From assembly GCF_000321225.1 (NCBI RefSeq), contig NW_004450481.1:2558931-2622930 (forward strand): a stretch of DNA of 64,000 nt, written 5' to 3'. The number at the start of each line of letters is the position of its first letter. Positions within the stretch are counted from its first letter, which is position 1. This DNA is from Odobenus rosmarus divergens (Eukaryota > Chordata > Mammalia > Carnivora > Odobenidae). The notes under the pieces were generated by a model, which did not search any database, was not told where the DNA came from, and saw only the letters and a program-made list of their open reading frames with translations. This document shows positions 55,041-64,000 of this stretch, one piece after another. A program made the position numbers and the translations under genes.

Positions 55041-58000
55041 GTGAGGCGCCCCCTGACTCCAGCCCAGACCCCTAGGCGCCCTGGCAGCCCGCCTGGCTTG
55101 CAGCCGCTCCCGGAGACGGAACCGAGGGATCCGCTCGTATCCGCAGGCCTGGGTCCCCCTTCGTCAGCCCGGGAGTGGAGTGAGGGGGCGTCGGGGAGAT
55201 GGGTCCTTGGGACCAACAACGCGGGGAGGGGAGGAAGCCTCTCTGTTCTTTTCCCTCCTCAAAGAGAAGTAGGGGCACTTGGAGTATAGATATAAACCTT
55301 AGGCTCCTCTGGGTTCCCGGGGAACACAGGGGGCCTGTCTCAGCCCTGAAGCACCTGGTCCTGGACCAGGATTAAGGGGTCAGAGCCATCCCTTCTCACA
55401 TAACTCCTCTCCTCCTCCACACACATACCATTCACAAAAATTCCCATCTCTGGAATCCCCCTCAGTGGAGAGGGCACTGGATCCATTTCTCAGACGAGGA
55501 GACTGAGACACAGACAGGGAAGGGACTTGTCTGAGGTCACGGTCCAGCCTGGCTATCTTAGATAACTCAAGGTCAGAGAAGCCAGGCTAGATTCCAAAGA
55601 CTTCCCAGTGGCAGCTTGGGCTCCAAGTGAAGGGATGGAAGGTGCACTGAGGGAGGGACTTCCAGCCCGCAAATGGATGAAGAGGAATGCAGCTCAGCCT
55701 GAGGGCAGAGGCACAGCCAACTGAGCTCATGGCCGCTGAGTACACTCGGGGAGAACTGGGTCTGGGGAGCAAAGCAGACACACAGACTTCTCCAGCCCAT
55801 GGTATCTGGGCCAGGGCAGAGGGAGGGATGGGGTGGCAGGAGATTGGGGGTAGGGGTCACAGGGAGGCTTCCTAGAAGGGGAGGGGGAGGTTCTGCATTC
55901 CTTGGGGTCAGCCAGAGCTAGGTTCTGGCTTCTCAGAGCCTCAGTGTTCTTCCCTGTGAAATGGGGATGATCATGACAGCACCTTGCATAGAAGGAGCTC
56001 ACAGAAGTTCCCATCAGTATGCTTCCTTCCCCGCCCCCCCCCACCCCTTCCACAGTCACCACCTCCCCTGAGGAGCCCACAGCAACTGCCTGGGGCTTTG
56101 AAGGTCCATCACTGCGCCCTGGACAGTCCTCGCCAGCCCTGGAGGACTGGGAAGGTGAGTCATCCTGGGTCCAAGTCCTGACTCTGCTGTGGACTCACTG
56201 TGCGAGCTCTAGCTGGTGTGGTCATGTGAGGAGGGGACGCAAGGGGTAGAAGGGTCCAGTACCATCCTGGTCCCTGGACATGGTGGCCCCTGGCATAGGT
56301 GTCCCAAGAGGTCTAAATTTTAGGAGCAGAGGGGTGAGAGTTCAGGCTGTCAAGGTGGAAACCAATGTAGGGTGTATGGGGGGTTACTTCCTCGCCCCTA
56401 CTGGAGGCATCAATGCAGGGTGCTTCCAGTAGATTCCAGACCTCTAGTTCTGGAACCTGGGTCTCCAGTTTCCTAGCTGGGAAAGTCACTCTGGAGTCAG
56501 GAAAGGAATGAGCACCCCCTGGGGGGGGGTGTTTGGTGGAAGCCGAATCTGACCTCTGGGAGGCAAGACCCTTCCCACCTGTGACTTCTGTGATGGGTTC
56601 AGCCAGGCAGTGAGCAAGGGCCCAGCTGGCTCTAACCTGGAGCGGCCAGGCGGCAGAAAGCTACAGCTAGGGTTGGTCTCAGGCCCGACTCCTCCTGCTG
56701 CCCTTGTACCTCCTCGCACCTCAGGGGTTCTGAATTCTGAGATGGGGGGCAGGCTCAATTCTAAGGTTGGGGACTGGTCAGACAGTGGCAAGATGTGAGC
56801 GTGGCAAAATGTCAGCCTGCACCAATGGGCAAGCTCAAGAATTGGGCAGCAGAACTGGGGCTGGTGCTAGGGGAGGCCAACCTCCCGCGATCCCTTTATA
56901 GCTCCTTCTGCCCAAGAGAACCCTGGATCTTGGCGGGGTCATGGGCGGGCTGGGTTAGCCCGTGCTCATTGGGGGTGGGGTGACCGTTTTAGACAGCAGG
57001 GTAAGGCCCTTACCTCGGAGATGGGGGTGGGCAGACAGCTTCCCGGGCCCCTGCGTGCACTGATGGGGCCCGACAGGCTGCGGCCCGGGTCCCAGCGCGT
57101 GCGGTGCCCGCAGAGGCCAGCGAGTGGACGTCCTGGTTCAACGTGGACCACCCCGGCGGCGATGGGGACTTCGAGAGCCTGGCTGCCATCCGCTTCTATT
57201 ACGGACCAGCGCGCGTGTGCCCGCGGCCGCTGGCGCTAGAGGCGCGCACCACGGACTGGGCCCTGCCGTCCACTGTAGGCGAGCGCGTGCACTTGAACCC
57301 CACGCGAGGTTTCTGGTGCCTCAACCGTGAGCAGCCCCGCGGCCGCCGCTGCTCCAACTACCATGTGCGCTTCCGCTGCCCGCTCGGTGAGGGCGGGGCC
57401 CGGGGGCGGGGCCTGTGTGGTGATGGGCGGGTCTGGGGAGAGGGCGGGCTCGAGAGCAGTCATGCTGAGGAAAGAGTGGGGATTGGCCGGGATGGGTCAT
57501 TGGTGGGTGGAGCCTGAATGGGCGGTAATGGAGGAGGGGGCAGGGTTTTGGGGATGTGGGCGTGGTTAGAAAGAGGCGGGGCTCTTTAGCAGAGCCCCAG
57601 GAGCGGGCAGGATCAGATGGGGGCGGGGCTTTGGAAGGGAGGGGCTGCCAATAGGGGCCCAGGTAGGGAACGGGAAGGAGCCCCCAGGAGCTCGTCTCCC
57701 TCCCGCTGTCCTCATTTGCTAATCTGTCACAGCCCCGTTCTGTGGGGGCGTGTTTTGACCCCAAATATGTGAGGGACGTAGGGAGAACAGCAGGGCTAAC
57801 TTCGGGAAGCTTATCTGGGGTTGGGGAAAGTGGGGCGGTACTTCAACTGCGCCTTCGACAGGCGCGCCTGAAGGACAACCGATGGGGGCAGTGGGCAGGG
57901 CCTCTCTCTGGGGGATACCCACCCTCTGATGAACTTAGCGGGGGGGGGGCATCCTCCAGTCCCACATTGTTACCAGATTTCCAGGGAGGCGCAGTCCCTG

Positions 58001-61000
58001 GAAAGGTGGGCGGCCGCCTCACCTTCCCCCCTCTCCGCCCTTACCGCAGAGGCCACGTGGGGCGCGTGGGGCCCGTGGAGTCCCTGTTCAGGGAGCTGCG
58101 GGCCAGGCCGTCGCTTGCGCCGCCGCCGCTGCCCAAGCCCGGCTGGGGATGCGTGTCCGGGGCGTCCCCTGGAGGCTCAAAAGTGTGTACGCCCTACATG
58201 TCCAGGTAGGAGGGATGGGGCCTGGAGGAAAGTGCTGAGTTAGAGGCGGAGCTGGATGTGGAACGAGGCGGCTTTTAGCGAAGGCTACCTAGGGGGAAGA
58301 GGCAGGTGGGGATGGAGCCTGATGGGGCGGGGCTTGAAGGGAAGAGGCGGGTCCTGGAGGGCCAAAACTTGGACTGGCCCTTCTTTCCCTTCTGGGCCCC
58401 TGAGGAGCATTGGTGAATGTGTACATCTGGATGGGTGGACGCCTTGAGGGTCGCGTCCAGGCGTGTGCACATCCAAGTGGGCATTACCTTGGGTACACCG
58501 CCGAGTGTGTTTATGTCCTGCTGGACGTGGACACACACAGAAGCTGGCTCACACACTCGGGGTGCACACGCGTGGCATTCGCAGCCCCCCGCCTGTCCCT
58601 CACGCCCACGCGGACACGCGCTCACACCCTGGCAGACACCATGCCCAAGCCCTCCCAGGGCCAGACACCAGGCCAGCCAGGAGGCGACTGGAAATTCCGA
58701 TTCGCCTGGGCTCCACAAACATGGTCTGGAGACTGCGCCCGCAGAGCCCATGGCAGGGTGGGGGAGTACGGTGGCCAATGGGGTAGTGGGGTCCCCACCC
58801 TACCCCGCCTGGCTCTGCCCTCCTGACGCCTCTGCCCTGAAGTTTCCAGCGGAATTTTCCATTTTATGGAGAAACCGCAGGATTGGGAGGGGAGGGAGAT
58901 GTTCTGAGCCCAAGACCCAACCCCTAACCGGGCCCCTAGCCCCTGCTGGACATTTTCTCTCATGCTGGAAGGAGCCTCTCTGCCCTGTGAGAGTCACCTC
59001 CTCTGTCCCCTCCTCCATGGCATTTTCCCCCATCCCTCTGGACCACAGATCCCTCCCTCTGCCCCAGTTCTGACTACTCAACCCCATATCCCCACTCATA
59101 CTAGGGGCTGTTCCAAGCACGGTCATGCTGAGGCCTCTGAGGGTCACAAAGGGGGGTGTCTAGGCATCTTTGCTGTGGAAGGCCCTCCCCAGGAGGGAGT
59201 GAAGAGGCCCCCCTGTCCCTCTGCCTCCCTGTGTCCCCCAGGGTGCAGCTCCAAGACCTGCAGGTGCCCTGACCACATCCTTCTGGGCTCGGTGGTCACT
59301 CCATCTGGGCGTCCACTGCCAGGAGCCAGGGTCTCCCTGAGAGACTGGTCTGGCACTGTGGCCATCACTGATGCCCATGGAACCTTCCGGATGCCTGGAG
59401 TCTGTGCCAGTAGCCGGGCCAACGTCAGTGCCCAAATGGATGGCTTTTCTGCAGGCCTGGGCCAGGCCCAGGCCAATGGCTCCATGTCTGCTGTGGTCAC
59501 TGTTGTCCTTAATAAGTTGGGTAAGTGCCCTATGGAAACGAGGATGAGGGGGCTGAGAAACTAACAAAGAAATTCTGGATGACACCAAGTACTTTGGAGG
59601 ATGTGATGCAGCATGAGGTCACTGGGGAAGAAATAAGATGTGACATTGGAGGAGGCATAACACTAAATATGGCATCATGGGGGGAATGAATAAAACGTGA
59701 GACATTGGAGAAGGTGCAAGGTGAGACAGGGACTTGCAGAGGGAAGCATTAAGATGGGGCACCATCTTGGGGCGCTTGGGTGGCTCAGTCAGTTAAGTGA
59801 CTTGATTTTGGCTTGGGTCATGATCTCAGGGTGATGAGGTCAAGCCCTGCTATGGGCTCCATGGGGAGCCTGCTTGAGATTCTCTCTCTCCTTCTTTTTC
59901 TTCCCCTCCCTGCTCACACACTCTTTTTCTCTTAAAAAAAGGGGGGGCACTATCTTGGGGCACCTGGCTGGCTCAGTCAGTAGAGCATTTGATTCTTGAT
60001 CGTGAAGCCTACTTAAAAAAAAAAAAAAAGATGGGGCACCATTTTGAGCAGCCATGGGATGAAATTGAATGGGGAGGTTATCAGAAGAGGCAAAGGTGAA
60101 ACAGAGCATCCCTGGAAGAGAAAGGATGGGGCCCTGCCATTGGGAAGGTTTGTTGGGAGAAGCTGGGATGGGGCAGGGCCCTGACCTTTGCCACCTTTGC
60201 CCCCAGAGAAGCCCTACCTGGTGAAGCACCCTGAGGCCCGAGTGCAAGAGGCTGGACAGAATGTAACCTTCTGCTGCAAAGCTTCAGGCACCCCCATGCC
60301 CAAGAAATACTCCTGGTGAGTGCCCTGCCCCATGCCCAAGGGCCTTGCATCCAGCTTTGTGGTCTGACTCGACTTCCCAAGATAATGTGGTGCCTCAGAG
60401 ACTGGGACGAAGCTGCTCTGCAACCTTCCTGGGCTGTGTGGGGGGGGGGCGGGGGCACATGTAGCCCCTTCCCTATGCCAAGGGCCTCCACGGTGTTGTC
60501 CACCTGCCACCCAGGTTCCACAACGGGACCCTGCTGGACAGGCAAGAACACAGGTACGGGGCCCATCTGGAGCTGCGGGGGCTGCGGCCAGACCAGGCAG
60601 GCACCTACCACTGCAAAGCATGGAATGACGCGGGCACTGTGCGCTCGGGCACCGCCCGCCTCACCGTGCTTGGTGAGCACCCTCAGCCCCCTAACCTTGA
60701 GCATGCTCTGAAACTGAACTGAGACCTAACACCAGCCAAAACGCATCCCCAAATGGAGCCCCAACTTTAGACTGCTCTCTTTCCTTGCTGAGTCTGATCC
60801 CAGGCCCCCACTGAGCCCCTGGGTTGAGCCCCTGACCCCATTCAGGCCCCCAAACTTGGACTCAAATGGAGCCCTCCCTCTTCCTCTGATCTGATTGATT
60901 TCTTGCTCTGCAGCCCCAGGCCAGCCAGCCTGCAATCCCCAGCCCCAAGAGCACCTGATCAAGCTCCCAGATGACTGTGGTCAGCCTGGCAGTGGCCCCA

Positions 61001-63249
61001 CCTACTTGGATGTGGGCCTCTGCCCGGACACCCTCTGCCCCAGCCCCACAGGCTCCAGCCCCCGGTGTGGGGATGCGGGCTCCCGCTGCTGCTCTGTTCG
61101 CCGCCTGCAGAGCAGGGAGATCCACTGCTCCAACTACATCCTCCCGGTAAAGGTGGTGGCTGAGTGCGGCTGCCAGAAATGTCTGCCCCTTCGGGGACTG
61201 GTGCGGGGACGTGTGCTGGCTTCTGACTCAGGGGAACCCCTGAGCTTCGCCCAGATCCTGCTAGGCCAGGAGCCCATTGGATTCACCTCCTACCAGGGTG
61301 ACTTCACCATCGAGGTGCCACCCTCCACGCAGCGGCTGGTGGTAACTTTCGTGGACCCGAGTGGGGAGTTCATGAACACTGTCAGAGCCCTGCCTTTTGA
61401 CCCTCGAGGGGGCGGCGTGTACCACGACGTCAAGGCCATGCGGAAGAAAGCCCCCATCATCTTAGATGCCAGCGAGAGCAACACGATCCCTCTTGGGGAG
61501 CTGGAAGAGGAGGCCCCATTGGGCGAGCTGGTCCTTCCCGCAGGAGCCTTCCGCAGAGCCGATGGTAAGCCTTACACGGGGGCTGTGGAGGCCCGGGTGA
61601 CATTCGTGGACCCCCGAGACCTCACGTCGGCGGCCGCCGCCCCCAGTGACCTGCGCTTTGTGGACAGTGACGGCGAGCTGGCCCCGCTGCGCACCTACGG
61701 CATGTTCTCGGTGGACCTCCGTGCGGCAGGCTCCGCGGAGCAGCTGCACGCGGGGCCCGTGGCGGTGCGCGTGAACGCCGGCCAGATCCGCATGGCGGGC
61801 CACGTGGAGGCCCTCAAGCTCTGGTCGCTGAACCCCGACACAGGCTTGTGGGAGGAGGAGAGCGGCTTCCAGCGAGAGAGGTCGGCAGCCCCTCGGGTCC
61901 GCCGGGAGGAGCGGGTCTTCCTGGTGGGCAACGTGGAGATCCGCGAGCGGCGTCTGTTCAACCTGGACGTCCCCGAGCGCCGCCGCTGCTTCGTGAAGGT
62001 GCGCGCCTACGCCAACGACAAGTTCACCCCCAACGAGCAGGTGGAGGGTGTGGTGGTCACGCTGGTCAACCTGGAGCCGGCCCCCGGCTTCTCGGCCAAC
62101 CCCCGTGCCTGGGGCCGCTTCGACAGCGCGGTCACCGGCCCCAACGGCGCCTGCCTCCCCGCCTTCTGCGACGCGGACCGGCCCGACGCCTACACTGCCC
62201 TGGTCACGGCCACCCTGGGTGGGGAGGAGCTGGAGCCCGCCCCCTCCCGGCCCCGCCCCCTCCCGGCCACCGTAGGCGTGGCCCAGCCGCTCCTGGACAA
62301 GCTGGGTTACCAGCGCACGGACCACGACGACCCCGCGCTCAAACGCAACGGCTTCCGCATCAACCTGGCGAAACCCAGGCCCGGCGACCCGGCCGAGGCC
62401 AACGGCCCGGTGTACCCGTGGCGCAGCCTGCGGGAATGCCAGGAGGCCCCGGTGACCGCCAGCCACTTCCGCTTCGCGCGCGTGGAGGCCGACAAATACG
62501 AGTACAACGTGGTCCCGTTCCGCGAGGGCGCGCCGGCCTCCTGGACTGGAGACCTCCTGGCCTGGTGGCCCAACCCCCAGGAGTTCCGGGCCTGCTTCCT
62601 CAAAGTGAAGATCCAGGGCCCCCAGGAGTACATGGTCCGCGCGCACAACGCGGGGGGCAGCCACCCACGCACCCAGGGTCAGCTCTACGGGCTCCGGGAT
62701 GCCCGCAGCGTCCGAGACCCCGAACGCCCCGGCACGTCCGCCGCCTGCGTGGAGTTCAAGTGCAGCGGGATGCTCTTCGACCAGCGTCAGGTGGACAGGA
62801 CGCTGGTGACCATCATGCCCCAGGGCAGCTGCCGCCGTGTGGCGGTCAACGGGCTCCTGCGGGATTACTTGGCCCGGCACCCCCCAACCGCCCCGGCTGA
62901 CGACCCCGCTGCCTTCAGCATGCTGGCCCCACTGGACCCTCTGGGTCACAACTACGGTGTCTACACGGTCACCGATCAGAGCCCGAGGCTGGCCAAGGAG
63001 ATCGCCATCGGCCGCTGCTTTGATGGTTCCTCCGACGGCTTTTCTCGGGAGATGAAGGCCGATGCTGGCACCGCGGTCACCTTCCAGTGTCGGGAGCCTG
63101 CGGCCGGCCGGCCTAGCCTCTTCCAGAGGCTGCTGGAGTCCCCAGCAATGGCGCTTGGTGACATCCGCAGGGAGATGGGCGCGGCAGCCCGGGCACAGGC
63201 TCAAGCCACAGGTCCCCTCCGTACCCGCCGGGGCAGGGCCCGGCAGTGA
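54977..63249 (+). CDS. CILP2: CILP2, cartilage intermediate layer protein 2, spliced, eight exons
   Basis: CILP2 is a secreted extracellular-matrix glycoprotein of cartilage, related to CILP (family knowledge). Exons 54977-55040, 56056-56154, 57114-57386, 58050-58205, 59242-59520, 60207-60315, 60515-60672 and 60914-63249 give 3474 nt, 1157 aa (human 1156). Order: signal peptide (about 1-20, ending AGAR), mucin2-type WxxW domain (about 55-145, starting EASEWTSWFNVD), thrombospondin type-1 repeat (147-198, WGAWGPWSPCSGSCGPGRR), carboxypeptidase regulatory-like segment (about 205-290), Ig C2 domain (294-379, FCCKASG...YHCKAWN with NVT and NGT glycosylation sequons), then a large C-terminal region in one exon. 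The basic stretch RVRREER at 707-713 lies near where CILP is proteolytically split, so processing there is inferred. Confidence 0.98.
55485..55550 (-). repeat. MIR fragment, CILP2 intron 1
   Basis: 'cgaggagactgagacacaga' and 'gggacttgtctgaggtcac'. Confidence 0.6.
55920..55985 (+). repeat. MIR fragment, CILP2 intron 1
   Basis: 'ctcagagcctcagtgttctt' then 'ccctgtgaaatggggatgat'. Confidence 0.6.
56056..56154 (+). CDS. CILP2: CILP2 exon 2
   Basis: Acceptor 'ccttccacag' and donor GAAG|gtgagt. Linker VTTSPEEPTATAWGFEGPSL to LEDWE, poorly conserved. Confidence 0.92.
57114..57386 (+). CDS. CILP2: CILP2 exon 3 (WxxW domain)
   Basis: Acceptor 'ggtgcccgcag' and donor CTCG|gtgagg. One exon, one domain: WTSWFNVD start, ending CSNYHVRFRCPL, with several cysteines. 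Confidence 0.96.
58050..58205 (+). CDS. CILP2: CILP2 exon 4 (TSP1 repeat)
   Basis: Acceptor 'cttaccgcag' and donor CCAG|gtagga. WxxWxxW and CSxSCG signature of thrombospondin type-1 repeats. Confidence 0.96.
59242..59520 (+). CDS. CILP2: CILP2 exon 5
   Basis: Acceptor 'tgtcccccag' and donor TTGG|gtaagt. It encodes GCSSKTCRCPDHILLGSVVT, then a beta-sandwich segment with PLPGARVSL and DAHGTFRMPGVC, like carboxypeptidase regulatory-like domains. Confidence 0.95.
59769..59940 (+). mobile_element. CanSINE, sense, CILP2 intron 5 (nested pair, first)
   Basis: Older copy: head 'ggggcgcttgggtggctcag', CT-rich tail ending cttaaaaaaa. Preceded by target aagatggggcaccatctt. Confidence 0.92.
59957..60028 (+). 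mobile_element. Short CanSINE, sense, CILP2 intron 5 (nested pair, second)
   Basis: Only the tRNA head (ggggcacctggctggctcag) joined after about 50 bp to 'cctacttaaaaaaa'. The middle is missing. Followed by target agatggggcaccatttt. Confidence 0.85.
60207..60315 (+). CDS. CILP2: CILP2 exon 6 (Ig domain, first half)
   Basis: Acceptor 'tttgcccccag' and donor TCCTG|gtgagt, phase 2. It contains the first Ig cysteine (GQNVTFCCKASG). Confidence 0.96.
60515..60672 (+). CDS. CILP2: CILP2 exon 7 (Ig domain, second half)
   Basis: Acceptor 'ctgccacccag' and donor CTTG|gtgagc. It contains the Ig tryptophan, DQAGTYHC and TARLTVL. Confidence 0.96.
60914..63249 (+). CDS. CILP2: CILP2 exon 8 (large terminal exon)
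   Basis: Acceptor 'cttgctctgcag'. 778 uninterrupted codons from APGQPACNPQP to RRGRARQ and TGA. It is very GC-rich at third positions in its middle, which explains the long spurious frames on both strands here. Confidence 0.98.
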
Positions 63250-63858
63250 CCTGGGCTCGCCACCTCCCTCCTCTGCCTTGCCCTGGACTCCTCTGTACCT
63301 GGGAAGTCTCCGCCCCCTTCCCCAGATGCTTCCTTCCCCAGGTTTCTGCCCACCCCCCTCCCCTGCCCAGAATTCAGAGTCAAGACCTAGGAGTGTCCGA
63401 TGTGCAAAGACCAGGCAGGGAACTGTTGCTGTGTGACACAGGATGGCGTTCTTCCTGATGGCAGGAGCCAGCATCCTGGGAGACCATCAGGCATCCGACT
63501 GACGCCTGGGGGGGATTGGCTCCCAGCTCTCACGCTGGCTCTGATTTGATGTGCGTTTTTGACCCTGATTTCAGATATGCTGCCCCTTGAGATTTCCTCC
63601 CGACCTTTGCCTGAAGTGCCCTCTGTGTGTTGCTGAGTTGGGTGCTTTGTTGGGTCCTCTGCCCCAAGCTTTGCTCTGGGGGTTATTTATTGAAACGAAG
63701 CCCACGGGGCTGGCCAAGGGGGTAGGAGGGGGGTGGTCCTGGCCCAGTGAATGTCGGGCAGGGGCTTCTTGGTTCCTGGGGCTGAGGGGCACAATTCTCA
63801 CAGGTTTGGTGCTTGGAGACACCCTCCCCCCCCCCAGGGGGGTTGGTGCAGGGAATCA

Positions 63859-63864
63859 ATTAAA
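63859..63864 (+). promoter_or_regulatory. CILP2: CILP2 poly(A) signal ATTAAA
   Basis: The common variant hexamer, about 610 bp after the stop. No AATAAA lies between the stop and this site, and the sequence after it turns GT-rich ('tagtgtcagtcttgggg'). Confidence 0.75.
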
Positions 63865-63889
63865 GACGCTTCATTTCCAACTCATAGTG

Positions 63890-64000
63890 TCAGTCTTGGG
63901 GAGGGAAGCTGGAGGCTGGGGCTGCTAGCCCCAGACCTTGGCAGGTGGACACCCGGATACGGGTGTGCAAGCCGCTCAGAGGTCTCGGCCAGGTCCCAGA
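63890..64000. other. Downstream flank of CILP2
   Basis: Short GC-rich flank with no feature I can name. PBX4 would follow beyond the window by human synteny. Confidence 0.4.

Larger units (their letters stand above)
55041..56055 (+). other. CILP2: CILP2 intron 1
   Basis: 1.0 kb with MIR remnants (55485-55550 minus, 55920-55985 plus) and a block at 55596-55720 that matches the region upstream of the gene (see findings). No exon. Confidence 0.7.

Noticed and set aside
60895..60913. ATG upstream of the CILP2 terminal exon as an independent gene start
   Set aside because: These bases are the intron end (cttgctctgcag). Splicing from 60672 keeps frame and matches known CILP2.
61848..62900. 350-codon plus-strand frame inside CILP2 exon 8
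   Set aside because: Alternative-frame shadow of the same GC-rich exon; composition is Arg/Gly/Pro-rich and the CILP2 frame is conserved to human.
61462..63474. 670-codon open frame on the minus strand opposite CILP2 exon 8
   Set aside because: It is the mirror of a very GC-rich, G/C-ending codon stretch in a confirmed exon. The translation is low-complexity (Gly/Ala/Val/Arg-rich), with no domain and no promoter or splice context.

Overview
The window is mammalian nuclear DNA, very probably from a caniform carnivore. It carries about 25 tRNA-Lys-derived CanSINE copies, recognised by the head 'gcctgggtggctcag' and the tail 'aaataaataaataaaatcttt'. None looks like the young dog SINEC_Cf type, which starts 'ggatccctgggtggcgcag', so a bear, pinniped or mustelid-like (arctoid) carnivore fits better than dog. 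This species call is inferred from SINE flavour only. Gene content and order match the human 19p13.11 block GATAD2A - TSSK6 - NDUFA13 - YJEFN3 - CILP2.

Layout: 1-15773 is one large GATAD2A intron with SINEs, an old L1 piece and a dense cluster of perfect transcription-factor palindromes near 13.8 kb. 15774-28289 holds the last ten coding exons of GATAD2A (+), followed by a long 3'UTR to about 31.73 kb. 31.75-34.69 kb is intergenic with L2, MIR and SINE remnants. TSSK6 is a single-exon kinase gene on the minus strand (35109-35930). It is divergent from NDUFA13 (+, five exons, 36792-45746), whose 6.6-kb first intron is a repeat sink: a truncated antisense L1 interrupted by SINEs, and a 45-C homopolymer. 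YJEFN3 (+, 46405-54269) follows about 0.6 kb after the NDUFA13 poly(A) signal and has an apparent GC-AG last intron. CILP2 (+, eight exons, 54977-63249) starts about 0.7 kb after the YJEFN3 stop and ends with an ATTAAA at 63859. PBX4, the next gene in human, is not reached.

The genes are functionally unrelated: a NuRD chromatin subunit, a spermatid kinase, a complex I subunit, a YjeF_N-domain protein and a secreted cartilage matrix protein. Exon junctions were placed by hand from splice consensus, reading-frame phase and my memory of the human proteins. All reconstructed frames close exactly (144 aa NDUFA13, 273 aa TSSK6, 250 aa YJEFN3 short form, 1157 aa CILP2, 544 aa of GATAD2A).

I found no undescribed protein system. 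The most noteworthy signals are non-coding. They are a SINE insertion with apparent 3' transduction abutting the last GATAD2A exon, nested serial SINE insertions sharing one target site, a SINE just upstream of another GATAD2A splice acceptor, the intronic palindrome cluster, a GC splice donor in YJEFN3, and a diverged repeat family running from the last YJEFN3 intron into CILP2 intron 1.
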